A stretch of DNA of 64,000 nt from an uncultured Lachnospira sp. (GTDB lineage: Bacteria; Bacillota; Clostridia; Lachnospirales; Lachnospiraceae), in contig CAKRLE010000004.1 of NCBI GenBank assembly GCA_934359185.1, positions 124,001 through 188,000 on the forward strand, read 5' to 3'. Positions 43,101 through 52,527 of the stretch are shown here, one piece after another. The translations under genes were made by a program, and so were the position numbers. The notes under the pieces were generated by a model. The model was not told where the DNA came from, made no database searches, and worked only from the letters and a program-made list of their open reading frames with translations. The first letter of the stretch is position 1. Every line of letters starts with the position of its first letter.

Positions 43101-43745
43101 TCAATTAATTTTACTTCTAATTTCGCCTATCAACTTATGCACAGTTGTACCAGGACACATCTCTGATGGTTTCTTTTTACCTTCACGTTCACACTGTTCA
43201 AGCTTTTGTTGTGCTACCTGTATTGCTTTTTCTTCATTACCTACATTGCAAATTTTTCCATACATTTTTTCATCTGACTTGGAATACTCTTGCTTTGTTT
43301 TACTCTCGTACACTCGTCCAAACTCAGAACAACAAGTCCATGAATCATGAATTGCTGGCATAACACCAAAATAAGCATACATCCATATTTCAAAACACGG
43401 ATTAGACCATCCTACTCTTATATCATTTTTCTCTGCCTCAGCAATAATTTCATCAAATCCAACCACCTGATCTCTATCAAAAACAATCCAAGGCATACGA
43501 TATTGTGCTTCATAGGCTGTTAGTTCCAAGCATTTATCAATCAAACTTCTTGTCTTTGTTTCTACAACTTTGATGACAAGTTTATTTCTAGCTTCTTCAG
43601 GCAATGACTGATGCAGTCCTTTAAAAAAACAACGTTCTGTCCCTTCTGTATCTGTAACGATTAAGTAGTAACCCAATTCCGGCACTTTGAACTTTCTTCT
43701 TTGTTCTCTTGTTTTTCTATTCCCTGTTCTATCTCCTTTTGCCAT
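43101..43745 (-). CDS. RloB family protein (TOPRIM-like nuclease), defence partner
   Basis: 214 aa. A basic N-terminus (KGDRTGNRKTREQRRKFK) precedes the TOPRIM-like core: LIVTDTEGTERCFFKGL with Glu34 and IVFDRDQ with Asp90/Asp92, the expected metal-binding residues. RloB proteins pair with an RloA-type ATPase; the pair equals AbiLi/AbiLii of abortive infection systems. ATG 43745 follows CGGAGAGATT and starts 2 bp after the ATPase stop, so the two are coupled. RNA or DNA target unknown. Confidence 0.88.
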   Translation of the reverse strand: MAKGDRTGNRKTREQRRKFKVPELGYYLIVTDTEGTERCFFKGLHQSLPEEARNKLVIKVVETKTRSLIDKCLELTAYEAQYRMPWIVFDRDQVVGFDEIIAEAEKNDIRVGWSNPCFEIWMYAYFGVMPAIHDSWTCCSEFGRVYESKTKQEYSKSDEKMYGKICNVGNEEKAIQVAQQKLEQCEREGKKKPSEMCPGTTVHKLIGEIRSKIN

Positions 43746-43747
43746 GC

Positions 43748-45061
43748 TCAATCTCTCCGTTCCACCTCGGTAGGTGCTGAGCCAATGTCCCCCGTACATT
43801 GAACACCACTAAAAATATCTATACTCTTTAATGTCGGAATAGCACCATATTTACCAATCAGATAATTCTTCTCATAGCTTTCGTCCTTACGAATACGCAC
43901 TCCATCCTCATCCACAAAATCAGCAAGTGAATATAATGTTGAAACGCCTCGATCATCCTTCTCAACAAACCATATTTCATCGCGGCGCAGTAGCTGATTA
44001 GACAATTGCCAAGTATCATGCGTTGTAAACACTAACTGTGCATGATTAATATTAATTTGTGGATTCAAAAATGTAAGCAAAAAGTTTCTTACTAAAAGCG
44101 GATGCAGACGTGCATTTAGTTCATCAATAAAAAACACACTCCCCTTCTCCAACACTTCCTGCAATTCAGGATAAAGGGCAAACATTTTCAATGTTCCTGC
44201 TGACTCAGCTCCTAAAGGTATCTCAGCCATATCGTCAGAATCAATCTTCTTATGGAGTGCATTAATCTTGTATTTTTCTTCCTTTGATTCACCATCATTA
44301 GGAACTTTTTCTATTCTGAAATCCCTAATATGTTCGTCAAATGATGAAAAATATTCTACTACCTTTTGCTGAACACTCTTGTCATTAACAAAATTTTTTG
44401 GCAATCTGCGTGATAAGAAATAGTTTGTAAAAGGATCTCCAAAATCTGCGAATTCGTTTGTCAAAAACCAATCTCTGACTGCCTTACATTTACTGATTTT
44501 TAACTTAGCTCCTAAAGAAGCAATCAATACCTGTTTCTCAAGTGCTATCTTTATATTATCCCTGCTGTTCTTCGGTAAACCTGACAAATCTAACTCACTG
44601 TCAGAATTTCCACGATAAAATACTGTACTGTACTTTCTGGCAGTCTTAGCCTTAGAGTTCAGCCATTCCTCTGTTACACCTTCTTTATCAACGCAGAATC
44701 CATAATTATATGTCTTCTCGTTCTTATCATCTGGAATAGAAAAATATACCTCAAAACTTGATTCTGCATCTGATGATGTAGAATCAAATAAAAATGGAGT
44801 AGGTCTGTACTCTTTGAATTTTTCTTCCTCATCTCCGTACTTAAATGAATCCACAACATATTCAGCCATGTATTCAAATGCACTATATATATTTGATTTG
44901 CCACTTGCATTAGCTCCATAAATGGCAGCAATAGGCAATATCTTTTCACTTCCAATAGTTACAACTCTTTCAGAAAACTCTGTCATTTTTGTGGCAGACA
45001 AATCCAGAGTAGCCTCTTCCCTAAATGATTTAAAATTTTTAAAGTTAAATTGAATCAACAT
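43748..45061 (-). CDS. RloA-like AAA ATPase (AbiL-type defence)
   Basis: 437 aa ABC/SMC-like ATPase of the AAA15/AAA_21 type. Starts LIQFNFKNFKSFREEATLDL; Walker A YGANASGKSN (about 48-57), a long central insertion, Walker B VFFIDELNARLHP, and TTHDTW as the switch His. ATG 45061 with GAGGTGG upstream; a GTG three codons earlier overlaps that site. Together with RloB it forms a two-gene unit like OLD/AbiL/PARIS systems, in which the ATPase senses phage and activates a TOPRIM nuclease. Gene order is ATPase then nuclease. Confidence 0.88.
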   Translation of the reverse strand: MLIQFNFKNFKSFREEATLDLSATKMTEFSERVVTIGSEKILPIAAIYGANASGKSNIYSAFEYMAEYVVDSFKYGDEEEKFKEYRPTPFLFDSTSSDAESSFEVYFSIPDDKNEKTYNYGFCVDKEGVTEEWLNSKAKTARKYSTVFYRGNSDSELDLSGLPKNSRDNIKIALEKQVLIASLGAKLKISKCKAVRDWFLTNEFADFGDPFTNYFLSRRLPKNFVNDKSVQQKVVEYFSSFDEHIRDFRIEKVPNDGESKEEKYKINALHKKIDSDDMAEIPLGAESAGTLKMFALYPELQEVLEKGSVFFIDELNARLHPLLVRNFLLTFLNPQININHAQLVFTTHDTWQLSNQLLRRDEIWFVEKDDRGVSTLYSLADFVDEDGVRIRKDESYEKNYLIGKYGAIPTLKSIDIFSGVQCTGDIGSAPTEVERRD

Positions 45062-45257
45062 GATTGCCACCTCATCTTATTTTATATAAAATATTATATA
45101 CAATTTGCGCAAAATATCAACATTGTACTGTGATTTTTTCTCACACACTTGTAGATTATATATTGATTCAACATTCAAAATCATAAAATTATGAACTATA
45201 ACATCATAGCGTTTATAGATATGTAATCTTTGCTCTCTGCATACAATGCATCTTCCA

Positions 45258-46037
45258 TTATCTTCGCAAATAATCAAGTTTATTTGCTCTTTCATAAGCC
45301 AATTCCAAAAACTGATAAATATCTAAATGAGAATAATCCCAATTCATTGGTTCTAAAGTTGTAGCTCCCTGATATCCTGTACAGGCAATTTTCTCCATAA
45401 CTGTATTCCAGTTAATATTACCATCGAATGGTAATTGATGCTGATTATGGCTGCCGCCGTTATCCTGTAAATGAATTGCCATCAGCCGATTTCCATACAT
45501 TCCTAACAAATCTTCATCTGGTGTATAATTTATATGATGGCAACTATCATAACAATAGCCTACATTATTTGAAATGAATTTATTTAACACCATCTTCAAA
45601 TTTTTAATATTATTCAAATTTTCAAAAGCAATGTGAATATTCTTTTGCTCTGCCTTGTTTATAAGTTCTGCCAACCTTCTGATTCCTACTTCATTTAAAG
45701 GATTATTATCATTAGGCAAATGTATCACCATTGTTGGTATATCATATTCACAGCAATCCTCTACACATTGTAGATAACTTTGAAATACGCTTTCTCCACT
45801 CAAACTATCCAGTGACAGATTATTCTGTTCATGCACAGGCGCATGGATATTTTCTACAAATAGCCCTGCTCTTCTTGCTAGTCTTACATCCTCTTGATAA
45901 CCGACTCCTCTGCCAAATTGATCACTCCACCATAACATTACACAATCAAATCCCACTTTTCTAATCAATTTGTACCTTTCTTCAAAAGAGACATCATATC
46001 CCGGACCATAGCCAAAGCAATCATATATTCCTGTCAT
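45258..46037 (-). CDS. Sugar phosphate isomerase/epimerase (xylose isomerase-like TIM barrel)
   Basis: 259 aa TIM-barrel of the AP endonuclease 2 family. Probable divalent-metal ligands: Glu in HIAFENLNN, Asp and His in CYDSCHHINY, His in MAIHLQDNGG and Glu in TTLEPMNWDYS. Such proteins isomerise or epimerise sugars; the exact sugar is not evident. Start overlaps the stop of the upstream membrane-protein gene (ATGA). Ends 197 bp before the RloA gene; that gap holds no clear gene. Confidence 0.88.
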   Translation of the reverse strand: MTGIYDCFGYGPGYDVSFEERYKLIRKVGFDCVMLWWSDQFGRGVGYQEDVRLARRAGLFVENIHAPVHEQNNLSLDSLSGESVFQSYLQCVEDCCEYDIPTMVIHLPNDNNPLNEVGIRRLAELINKAEQKNIHIAFENLNNIKNLKMVLNKFISNNVGYCYDSCHHINYTPDEDLLGMYGNRLMAIHLQDNGGSHNQHQLPFDGNINWNTVMEKIACTGYQGATTLEPMNWDYSHLDIYQFLELAYERANKLDYLRR

Positions 46038-46582
46038 TTCTGAATCTCCCTCCCAGCTCTCTCCGCAATCTTCACAACCCTTGGTCTGTTGTATCTCTGC
46101 ATTATCACAAAACTCAAGTCAAAACATGCTCCAAGAAACGAAGTAATAAAAAATACCCAGAACGCTCCGAACCACACAGATGCAGCCACTGGAATGAAGC
46201 TGAGCACAACATTAGTCTCATGTACCAGCTCTGACTGGCACATAGCCTGTGCAATCTCATCCCATGTATGTATCTTCGGATTAAACATGTCTGGGTCAAA
46301 TGTTGGCATCTTATTCTTCCATGATTTAACATTCATTAAACTATACAGCTTATTCTCCCATGAATGAATCTGATACCATCTGTGATGATAGTTGGCATGG
46401 TTACGCTTTAAACCATTAAATGCGTAACCAGCCAGAAGTCTTATAATAAAATGATACGCTATCGTACCAGCCGTTATTGCCAATGTCTCGTATATCCCTG
46501 TATTGGTAATATTATACATAACAATACACACTATAAGTGCAGCCAGCGAAATCGCTGAAATAGCAATCATTTTCTTTTTCAT
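46034..46582 (-). CDS. Membrane protein, CrtO-like acyltransferase family
   Basis: 182 aa, four predicted helices (about 5-22, 30-50, 115-135, 138-158). Conserved cytoplasmic block WYQIHSWENKLYSLMNVKSWKNKMPT, HTWDEIAQAMCQSELVHE and VIMQRYNRPR resemble the glycosyl-4,4'-diaponeurosporenoate acyltransferase (CrtO) family, whose members in gut Clostridia have no known carotenoid pathway. Substrate is therefore unknown. ATG 46582 with AGAAGAAAT upstream, 2 bp after the transporter gene stop. Confidence 0.7.
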   Translation of the reverse strand: MKKKMIAISAISLAALIVCIVMYNITNTGIYETLAITAGTIAYHFIIRLLAGYAFNGLKRNHANYHHRWYQIHSWENKLYSLMNVKSWKNKMPTFDPDMFNPKIHTWDEIAQAMCQSELVHETNVVLSFIPVAASVWFGAFWVFFITSFLGACFDLSFVIMQRYNRPRVVKIAERAGREIQK

Positions 46583-46584
46583 AA

Positions 46585-48051
46585 TTATTTCTTCTTTCTG
46601 CCTGTAAAAAAAGCAAGCAGCAATATCGCTGCAACCAAAGCTACCGCTATTGACATCCATACCACGAATGTCACTGTATCTCTTGTGTGGAACATATCAT
46701 AGTAGCCACCAAGATATATTATAATTCCAAGTGCAGGAACTACATATGCCATATAATATTTAAGCTTGTCCGGGAATGCGATACCCTCGCCAGTGTTAAC
46801 CTCTGCGAGGAAATTCTCCCAGCCCCATCCGTTCTTATGGACACAGAACAGAACTGCTATGATACTTCCAAGTGGAAGAATATTGTATGATACTATAAAA
46901 TCCTCAAAATCCATAATAGTGCTTCCTGCGCCAAGTGGCTGAACACCTGAAAGCACATTGTAACCTAATACTGCTGGAATCGATAAAACTGCAATTGCAA
47001 CAATATTAACTACGACACATTTCCTGCGCTCCCAGCCTGTCGCATCATTGGTCATCTTGACAATATTCTCGAATACCGCAATAACTGTTGACATAGCCGC
47101 AAATGTCATAAATACAAAGAAGCATGTTCCCCACAGTCTTCCGCTAGGCATGTGATTAAACACATTTGGAAGTGTTATAAACAAAAGTGACGGACCCGCT
47201 CCCGGTTCAACTCCATAAGCAAAGCACGATGGAATAATTATAATACCTGCAACGAATGCAACAAATGTATCAAGAAGTGTTACGCTTATGCCCTCACCGA
47301 CAAGCTTTCTCTCCTTAGAAAGATAGCTTCCGAATATCTCCATAGAACCCATACCGATACTAAGTGTAAAGAATGCATGAGTCATGGCTGCAAATACAAC
47401 ATTAAACACTCCTTTAGACTCTAATCTTGCAAAATCAGGAACAAGATAATATCTTAAGCCTTCCGCTGAACCAGATAAAGTCACAGAACGAACAGCCATG
47501 ATAATCATAAGCACTATAAGGAACATCATCATTATCTTAGTGATTCCCTCAACACCTTTTTCAAGTCCAAGCGCACATATTCCAAAACTTAAAAGTATAA
47601 TTACCAGTGTGAATACCATCATAAGTCCCGGATTGGACAGCATTGTGTTGAATTCACCCTGAACACCTTCTGAATCAAGTCCTGTAAATCTGCCACTTGC
47701 CATGAGATAGACGTAATACATCATCCATCCGCCTACCATTGTATAGAACATCATAAGAATGTAGTTACCCACATAACATATATATCCTATCTTTCCCCAG
47801 CTTGTTCCCTCTGGTTCAAGAACTGAGTACGCCTTGATAAGACTCTTTCTGCTGGCACGTCCAATTGCATATTCACATATAAGCATAGGAAGACCAAGCA
47901 TTGCAAGACACACAAGATATATAACTATGAATGCCGCACCACCATTCTCACCACATATATATGGAAATTTCCATACATTCCCAAGACCGATGGCACATCC
48001 TGCTGACACAAGAATAAAGCCAAGCCTTGACTTAAATTGTTCTTTTTCCAT
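46585..48051 (-). CDS. Sodium-dependent neurotransmitter-symporter family transporter (NSS)
   Basis: 488 aa, 11-12 helices with LeuT fold. TM1 segment FILVSAGCAIGLGNVWKFPY has the unwound Na+/substrate site, followed by GENGGAAF. Likely imports an amino acid (tryptophan or tyrosine types are known in Firmicutes) with Na+. Start at 48051, AGGAAAAG upstream. Heads a three-gene unit with the CrtO-like protein and sugar isomerase (gaps 2 bp and a 4-bp overlap). Confidence 0.93.
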   Translation of the reverse strand: MEKEQFKSRLGFILVSAGCAIGLGNVWKFPYICGENGGAAFIVIYLVCLAMLGLPMLICEYAIGRASRKSLIKAYSVLEPEGTSWGKIGYICYVGNYILMMFYTMVGGWMMYYVYLMASGRFTGLDSEGVQGEFNTMLSNPGLMMVFTLVIILLSFGICALGLEKGVEGITKIMMMFLIVLMIIMAVRSVTLSGSAEGLRYYLVPDFARLESKGVFNVVFAAMTHAFFTLSIGMGSMEIFGSYLSKERKLVGEGISVTLLDTFVAFVAGIIIIPSCFAYGVEPGAGPSLLFITLPNVFNHMPSGRLWGTCFFVFMTFAAMSTVIAVFENIVKMTNDATGWERRKCVVVNIVAIAVLSIPAVLGYNVLSGVQPLGAGSTIMDFEDFIVSYNILPLGSIIAVLFCVHKNGWGWENFLAEVNTGEGIAFPDKLKYYMAYVVPALGIIIYLGGYYDMFHTRDTVTFVVWMSIAVALVAAILLLAFFTGRKKK

Positions 48052-48122
48052 AAATTCTTTTCCTATCTATATTTTACTTTTCTCTTAACGGTAAAGCATC
48101 CACCCGATATAATAAGTGCATT

Positions 48123-48518
48123 TTATTTTAATTCTGAAGAATCTGTGTCAATAAACAGATATTTTCTTGTTGCAAACAGAATCGCAATCGCTACAACACC
48201 AAATAATATCTCCAATGTGCTTCCATGATTAACTATCATCATTCGAGCAATAGCAAACATAAGGACTTCAACTATTGTAGAAGCGTCATGCTGTGCAAGC
48301 ATCTTTACAAGCTCAACGCCAATTGCAACTGTCATTACATTACCTATAAATGATTCAAGTCTTGCAACTGGTTCACCTGTAAATATATTACCTGTATCAA
48401 TAAGAAGCCTTGCTCCTGCAATCAAAATAACTATAACAAGCACAAACGACATCATAACTTCCAGAAAATGACAGACCGAAAGCAGCACATCTTTTGCCTT
48501 TTCATACATATTCTTCAT
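48123..48518 (-). CDS. PsiE family membrane protein
   Basis: 131 aa, four membrane helices. Conserved LESFIGNVMTVAIGVELVKML, HDASTIVEVLMFAIARMMIV and ATRKYLF place it in the phosphate-starvation-inducible PsiE family, function unknown. ATG 48518 has TGAGGT six bases upstream; an ATG at 48530 would overlap the sufU stop region more closely. Directly after the suf operon and possibly its last gene. Confidence 0.85.
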   Translation of the reverse strand: MKNMYEKAKDVLLSVCHFLEVMMSFVLVIVILIAGARLLIDTGNIFTGEPVARLESFIGNVMTVAIGVELVKMLAQHDASTIVEVLMFAIARMMIVNHGSTLEILFGVVAIAILFATRKYLFIDTDSSELK

Positions 48519-48533
48519 ATTAAACCTCATTTC

Positions 48534-48974
48534 TTAGAAGTCGTCATCATCATCAACGCCCATAGCCTCCCTGAGTGTTCTCCACCCAAGTACAGCACAT
48601 TTAACGCGGGCTGGCATATGAGCGATATCTTTAAGCGCAGAAGCTTCCTCAAGGCTGTCTATCTCTTCATCCGTTGCCTCGCCCTGAATCATCTTCATGA
48701 ATATTTTACCCATAGCAAGTGCCTCGTCCCTGGTTCTGCCAATTATCATCCCAAGCATGATATCTGCTGAAGCCTGTGAAATAGCACATCCATCACCAAC
48801 AAATGCTCCATCAGCAATCACATCGCCATCCATCTTAAGCTTAAGGAATATATCATCACCACAGCTTGGATTGACCCCTTCAAGCACAATATCAGCATCT
48901 GGGAGGTCATGCTTGAACTCTGGACGGATGTTATGCTCTGTAAGTATCTCGTTATAAAATCCTCTATTTTCCAT
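48534..48974 (-). CDS. sufU: SufU-type iron-sulfur / sulfur-transfer protein
   Basis: 146 aa. Zinc/thiol Cys in NPSCGD (about 38), DGCAISQAS (about 63) and ARVKCAVLGWRTL (about 126), with Asp40, the SufU set. In Firmicutes SufU accepts persulfide sulfur from SufS and feeds SufBCD. The start overlaps the sufS end by 11 bp. The acidic tail MGVDDDDDF is unusual but harmless. Confidence 0.94.
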   Translation of the reverse strand: MENRGFYNEILTEHNIRPEFKHDLPDADIVLEGVNPSCGDDIFLKLKMDGDVIADGAFVGDGCAISQASADIMLGMIIGRTRDEALAMGKIFMKMIQGEATDEEIDSLEEASALKDIAHMPARVKCAVLGWRTLREAMGVDDDDDF

Positions 48975-50184
48975 ATCCCATTCTCTCCCTTACGCTTGAC
49001 AGGCTTTCAAGAAATGTGTCAACCTCTGCCTCTGTATTATAGAACATAAAGCTTGCTCTTGTTGTTGAGCTTACACCAAGATGATTAAGAAGCGGCTGGG
49101 CACAATGATGTCCTGCTCTTACTGCAATTCCATCTGATATAAGTATCTCACTTACATCATGTGGATGAACATCATCTACTGTAAATGTGAGAATGCCTGT
49201 ATGCTCCTCTGCCTTATCTGAACCTAATATATTCACATGTGGAATTGCTTTCATTCCCTCTAAAGCTCTCTTAGTAACTGCAAGCTCTCTCTCATGCATA
49301 TAGTCAAATCCAATTGAATCAACATATCTGATAGCTGCTGCAAGTCCTGCTGCCCCTGCCGCATTGACAGTTCCACCCTCAAATTTGTGTGGAACTTCTG
49401 CATATCTGGCATCAAATCTTGTAACAGAGTCAATCATCTCTCCACCATACATGAATGGAGGCATCTTTTTAAGATGTTCCTTCTTGCCATATAACACGCC
49501 AATTCCCATAGGGCCAAATACCTTGTGTCCAGAAAATGCGAAGAAATCCGCATCAAGTGCCTGTACGTCAACCGCCATATGTGGAATGCTCTGTGCGCCA
49601 TCTACAACGATAACAGCATTTTTCTCATGCGCCATCTTAGCAATCTCTGCAATAGGATTAACCCTTCCTAATACGTTTGATACCTGTGTTATGGCAACAA
49701 TCTTAGTCTTATCTGTTATAAGCTCTCTTACCTTATCAAGGTCAACACTTCCATCCTGACCGCAGTCAATGAATTTAAGCGTCGCACCAGTATTTCTACA
49801 GACCATCTGCCAAGGAAGGAGATTGCTGTGGTGCTCCATGATGGACACAAGTATCTCATCACCAGCCTTGACATTCGATAATCCATAGCTGTATGCAATT
49901 AGGTTCATGCTCTCTGTTGTATTTCTGGTAAATACTATCTGTCTTGCATTGGCTGCATTGATAAATTCTGCCACTGAAGCTCTGGCATTCTCATATAAAT
50001 CTGTGGCCTCAACACTCAATGGATATGAGCCTCTTAAAGGATTCGCATTGTGGTTAAGATAGAAATCCATCTCCGCATCAATTACGCACTGAGGTCGCTG
50101 TGATGTCGCTGAATTATCAAAATATATAGTTCTATCCTGCATTAACAACGGAAAATCCTTCTTGTAATCACGAATATCTGCCAT
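48964..50184 (-). CDS. sufS: Cysteine desulfurase SufS
   Basis: 406 aa type II cysteine desulfurase; PLP enzyme that takes sulfur from cysteine as persulfide. PLP lysine in AFSGHKVFGPMGIG (about 225), ARAGHHCAQPLL with catalytic Cys (about 361), substrate Arg region near the C-terminus. Start 50184, 5 bp after sufD. Provides sulfur to SufU. Confidence 0.96.
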   Translation of the reverse strand: MADIRDYKKDFPLLMQDRTIYFDNSATSQRPQCVIDAEMDFYLNHNANPLRGSYPLSVEATDLYENARASVAEFINAANARQIVFTRNTTESMNLIAYSYGLSNVKAGDEILVSIMEHHSNLLPWQMVCRNTGATLKFIDCGQDGSVDLDKVRELITDKTKIVAITQVSNVLGRVNPIAEIAKMAHEKNAVIVVDGAQSIPHMAVDVQALDADFFAFSGHKVFGPMGIGVLYGKKEHLKKMPPFMYGGEMIDSVTRFDARYAEVPHKFEGGTVNAAGAAGLAAAIRYVDSIGFDYMHERELAVTKRALEGMKAIPHVNILGSDKAEEHTGILTFTVDDVHPHDVSEILISDGIAVRAGHHCAQPLLNHLGVSSTTRASFMFYNTEAEVDTFLESLSSVRERMGYGK

Positions 50185-50189
50185 ACTCT

Positions 50190-51119
50190 TTAGAGCACCT
50201 CCCCTAGAGCCTTCTCAACTATCTTAATTATATTATCATCACCTGTCATTCTTGAAAGATGCTCAATCGCAGCTCTCGCAAGAATGTTTTCCGCCTGCTC
50301 CTTGCCTATTCCTCTGCTTTCAAAGTAGAAAAGTGTGTCCTCATCAAGTTCACCGATAGTTGCACCATGATTGCCGACTACATTCTCCTCTGCACAAAGA
50401 ATAAGCGGAATTGTCTTGTTAACCACATCATCACCAAGCATAAGAACAGTCTCCTGCTCATTACCTACTGAATCACTGCAGCCTCTCTTAAAATCAATTG
50501 TTCCCTTAAATGTCTTGGCTGCTGCATCTCTTAATGCACCATTGGCATTAATCTCACTCTCAGTCTTCTTACCTGTGTGATTAGCAAATACATTAATATC
50601 AATCTTTTGCTTATTCTGTCCAAGATAACCAATATCAGCCTTTAAGCTGCTGCATTCTCCTGCAAGGTTAACTGTGCTGTCCGAATATACGTCACCGAGT
50701 CCTAAGAATATCTGTATAAGTTCAACTCTTGCATTCTTGCCGCAATCAGCCTTGACCTCATTATATAAAAGGGAAGACTCCTTTGTGTACTGAACCTGTA
50801 CAAGACGGATAAGTGCATTTTCTTTAAGTTCCATCTGTGTTCTTACTGCAAGATTCTTATCTGCTGAGTAATCCATATATACTGTAATCTCACTGTTCTT
50901 AGGTGCGACAATCTTAACATCCTTAGTACTGTATTCACCCTTGCCTTTAACACTGATTCTTACAGGTTCTTTCTTAGTTCTGGCACCTGCCTTATACTCC
51001 TCATCTGGAAGAAATGTAGTCTTTGCAAGGTCCCAGTCTATCTTAGCATCGTTAACTCCAAGCCAGTACCATGTCTTGGCTGGAAGTCTGTTAATGATTA
51101 ATTTATCGTTATTTTCCAT
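50190..51119 (-). CDS. sufD: Fe-S cluster assembly protein SufD
   Basis: 309 aa, shorter than the usual 350-430. Right-handed beta-helix core (VYSDSTVNLAGECSSLKADI, HTGKKTESEINANGALRDAA) and the C-terminal EENVVGNHGATIGELDEDTLFYFESRGI typical of SufB/SufD, including the conserved His in NHGA. The missing part is at the N-terminal helical region. Scaffold partner in SufBC2D. Adjacent to sufB by 1 bp. Confidence 0.94.
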   Translation of the reverse strand: MENNDKLIINRLPAKTWYWLGVNDAKIDWDLAKTTFLPDEEYKAGARTKKEPVRISVKGKGEYSTKDVKIVAPKNSEITVYMDYSADKNLAVRTQMELKENALIRLVQVQYTKESSLLYNEVKADCGKNARVELIQIFLGLGDVYSDSTVNLAGECSSLKADIGYLGQNKQKIDINVFANHTGKKTESEINANGALRDAAAKTFKGTIDFKRGCSDSVGNEQETVLMLGDDVVNKTIPLILCAEENVVGNHGATIGELDEDTLFYFESRGIGKEQAENILARAAIEHLSRMTGDDNIIKIVEKALGEVL

Positions 51120-51120
51120 A

Positions 51121-52527
51121 CTAGCCTATACTTCCTTTCATCTCAAGACGGATAAGATTATTCATCTCAACTGCATATTCAAGTGGAAGCTCCTTAGATA
51201 CATTATCTGCAAATCCACTTACAATAAGCGCTCTGGCATCTTCCTCGCTCATGCCTCTTGACATGAGATAGAATACAGCATCATCACTGATACTTCCTAT
51301 CTTAGCCTCATGTCCGATTGCCGCGTCCTTAGTACGGATATCCATAGCTGGAATTGTATCTGAACGCGACTCAGAATCAAGCATAAGTGACTGACAGGAA
51401 ACAGCAGATTTAGCATTAGCTGCACCCTTCTGTACAACAACGCTGCTTCTGAATGTGCTTATACCGCCGCTCTTGCTTATTGAACGTGTATTCATATATG
51501 AAGTTGTATCAGGTGCGCAGTGGACAACCTTAGCTCCTGTATCAAGATTCTGTCCTGCTCCGGCAAATGTCACACCTGTAAATTCCATCTTTGAACCTTT
51601 ACCTTTAAGAATACTCATAGGGTAAAGATATCCAACGTGTGAGCCAAATGAGCCAGATACCCACTCAACTGTACCACCCTCTTCAACGATTGCACGTTTA
51701 GTATTAAGGTTGTACATATTCTTAGACCAGTTCTCAATTGTAGAATATCTAAGCTTTGCATTCTTCTTGACAAAAAGCTCTACACAGCCTGCATGAAGAT
51801 TGGCTACGTTATATTTAGGTGCCGAACATCCTTCTATGAAATGAAGGCTTGCTCCCTCGTCAACTATAATAAGTGTATGCTCGAACTGTCCTGCTCCCTT
51901 TGCATTAAGTCTGAAATATGACTGGAGTGGTATAGATACCTGCACTCCCTTTGGTACATATACAAATGAACCACCTGACCATACTGCTCCATGAAGTGCA
52001 GCAAACTTATGGTCTCCTGGTGTTACAAGCTTCATGAAATACTCATGCACCATATCTGCATACTCACCCTTTAATGCGCTCTCCATATCTGTGTATACAA
52101 CACCCTGCTCAGCTACTTCATCCTTAACATTGTGGTATACAAGCTCTGAGTCGTACTGTGCACCAACTCCGGCAAGTGATTTTCTCTCTGCCTGTGGAAT
52201 ACCAAGTCTTTCAAATGTCTCCTTAATATCTTCTGGAACGTCTTTCCAGTCACCTTGCATCTTAGTATTAGGTCTTACATATGTTGCGATATGATCCATA
52301 TCAAGACCTTCGATTGATGGACCCCAGTCTGGAACCTGAAGTTCATTATATATATCAAGAGCTTTAAGTCTGAACTCTGTCATCCACGCAGGGTCATTCT
52401 TCTCTTCTGAAATTTTTCTTACAATATCAGCTGTAAGACCTTCATTAATTCTATAGGCATCATTTTCAACATCCTTGATGTCGTAGATACTTCTGTCTAT
52501 ATCCTCTACATGACTCTTTTCTTTCAT
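51121..52527 (-). CDS. sufB: Fe-S cluster scaffold SufB
   Basis: 468 aa, standard length. FAALHGAVWSGGSFVYVPKGV, EGCSAPKYNVANLHAGCVEL, the conserved Cys in SAVSCQSLMLD, and IGHEAKIGSISDDAVFYLMSRG. Builds clusters with SufC and SufD in the cytosol. The start overlaps the sufC stop by one base (coupled). Confidence 0.97.
   Translation of the reverse strand: MKEKSHVEDIDRSIYDIKDVENDAYRINEGLTADIVRKISEEKNDPAWMTEFRLKALDIYNELQVPDWGPSIEGLDMDHIATYVRPNTKMQGDWKDVPEDIKETFERLGIPQAERKSLAGVGAQYDSELVYHNVKDEVAEQGVVYTDMESALKGEYADMVHEYFMKLVTPGDHKFAALHGAVWSGGSFVYVPKGVQVSIPLQSYFRLNAKGAGQFEHTLIIVDEGASLHFIEGCSAPKYNVANLHAGCVELFVKKNAKLRYSTIENWSKNMYNLNTKRAIVEEGGTVEWVSGSFGSHVGYLYPMSILKGKGSKMEFTGVTFAGAGQNLDTGAKVVHCAPDTTSYMNTRSISKSGGISTFRSSVVVQKGAANAKSAVSCQSLMLDSESRSDTIPAMDIRTKDAAIGHEAKIGSISDDAVFYLMSRGMSEEDARALIVSGFADNVSKELPLEYAVEMNNLIRLEMKGSIG

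Noticed and set aside
45077-45295. 72-aa minus-strand reading frame between the isomerase and rloA genes
   Set aside because: It overlaps the end of the isomerase gene in another frame, has no good ribosome site, and its composition does not look like a protein of this genome.
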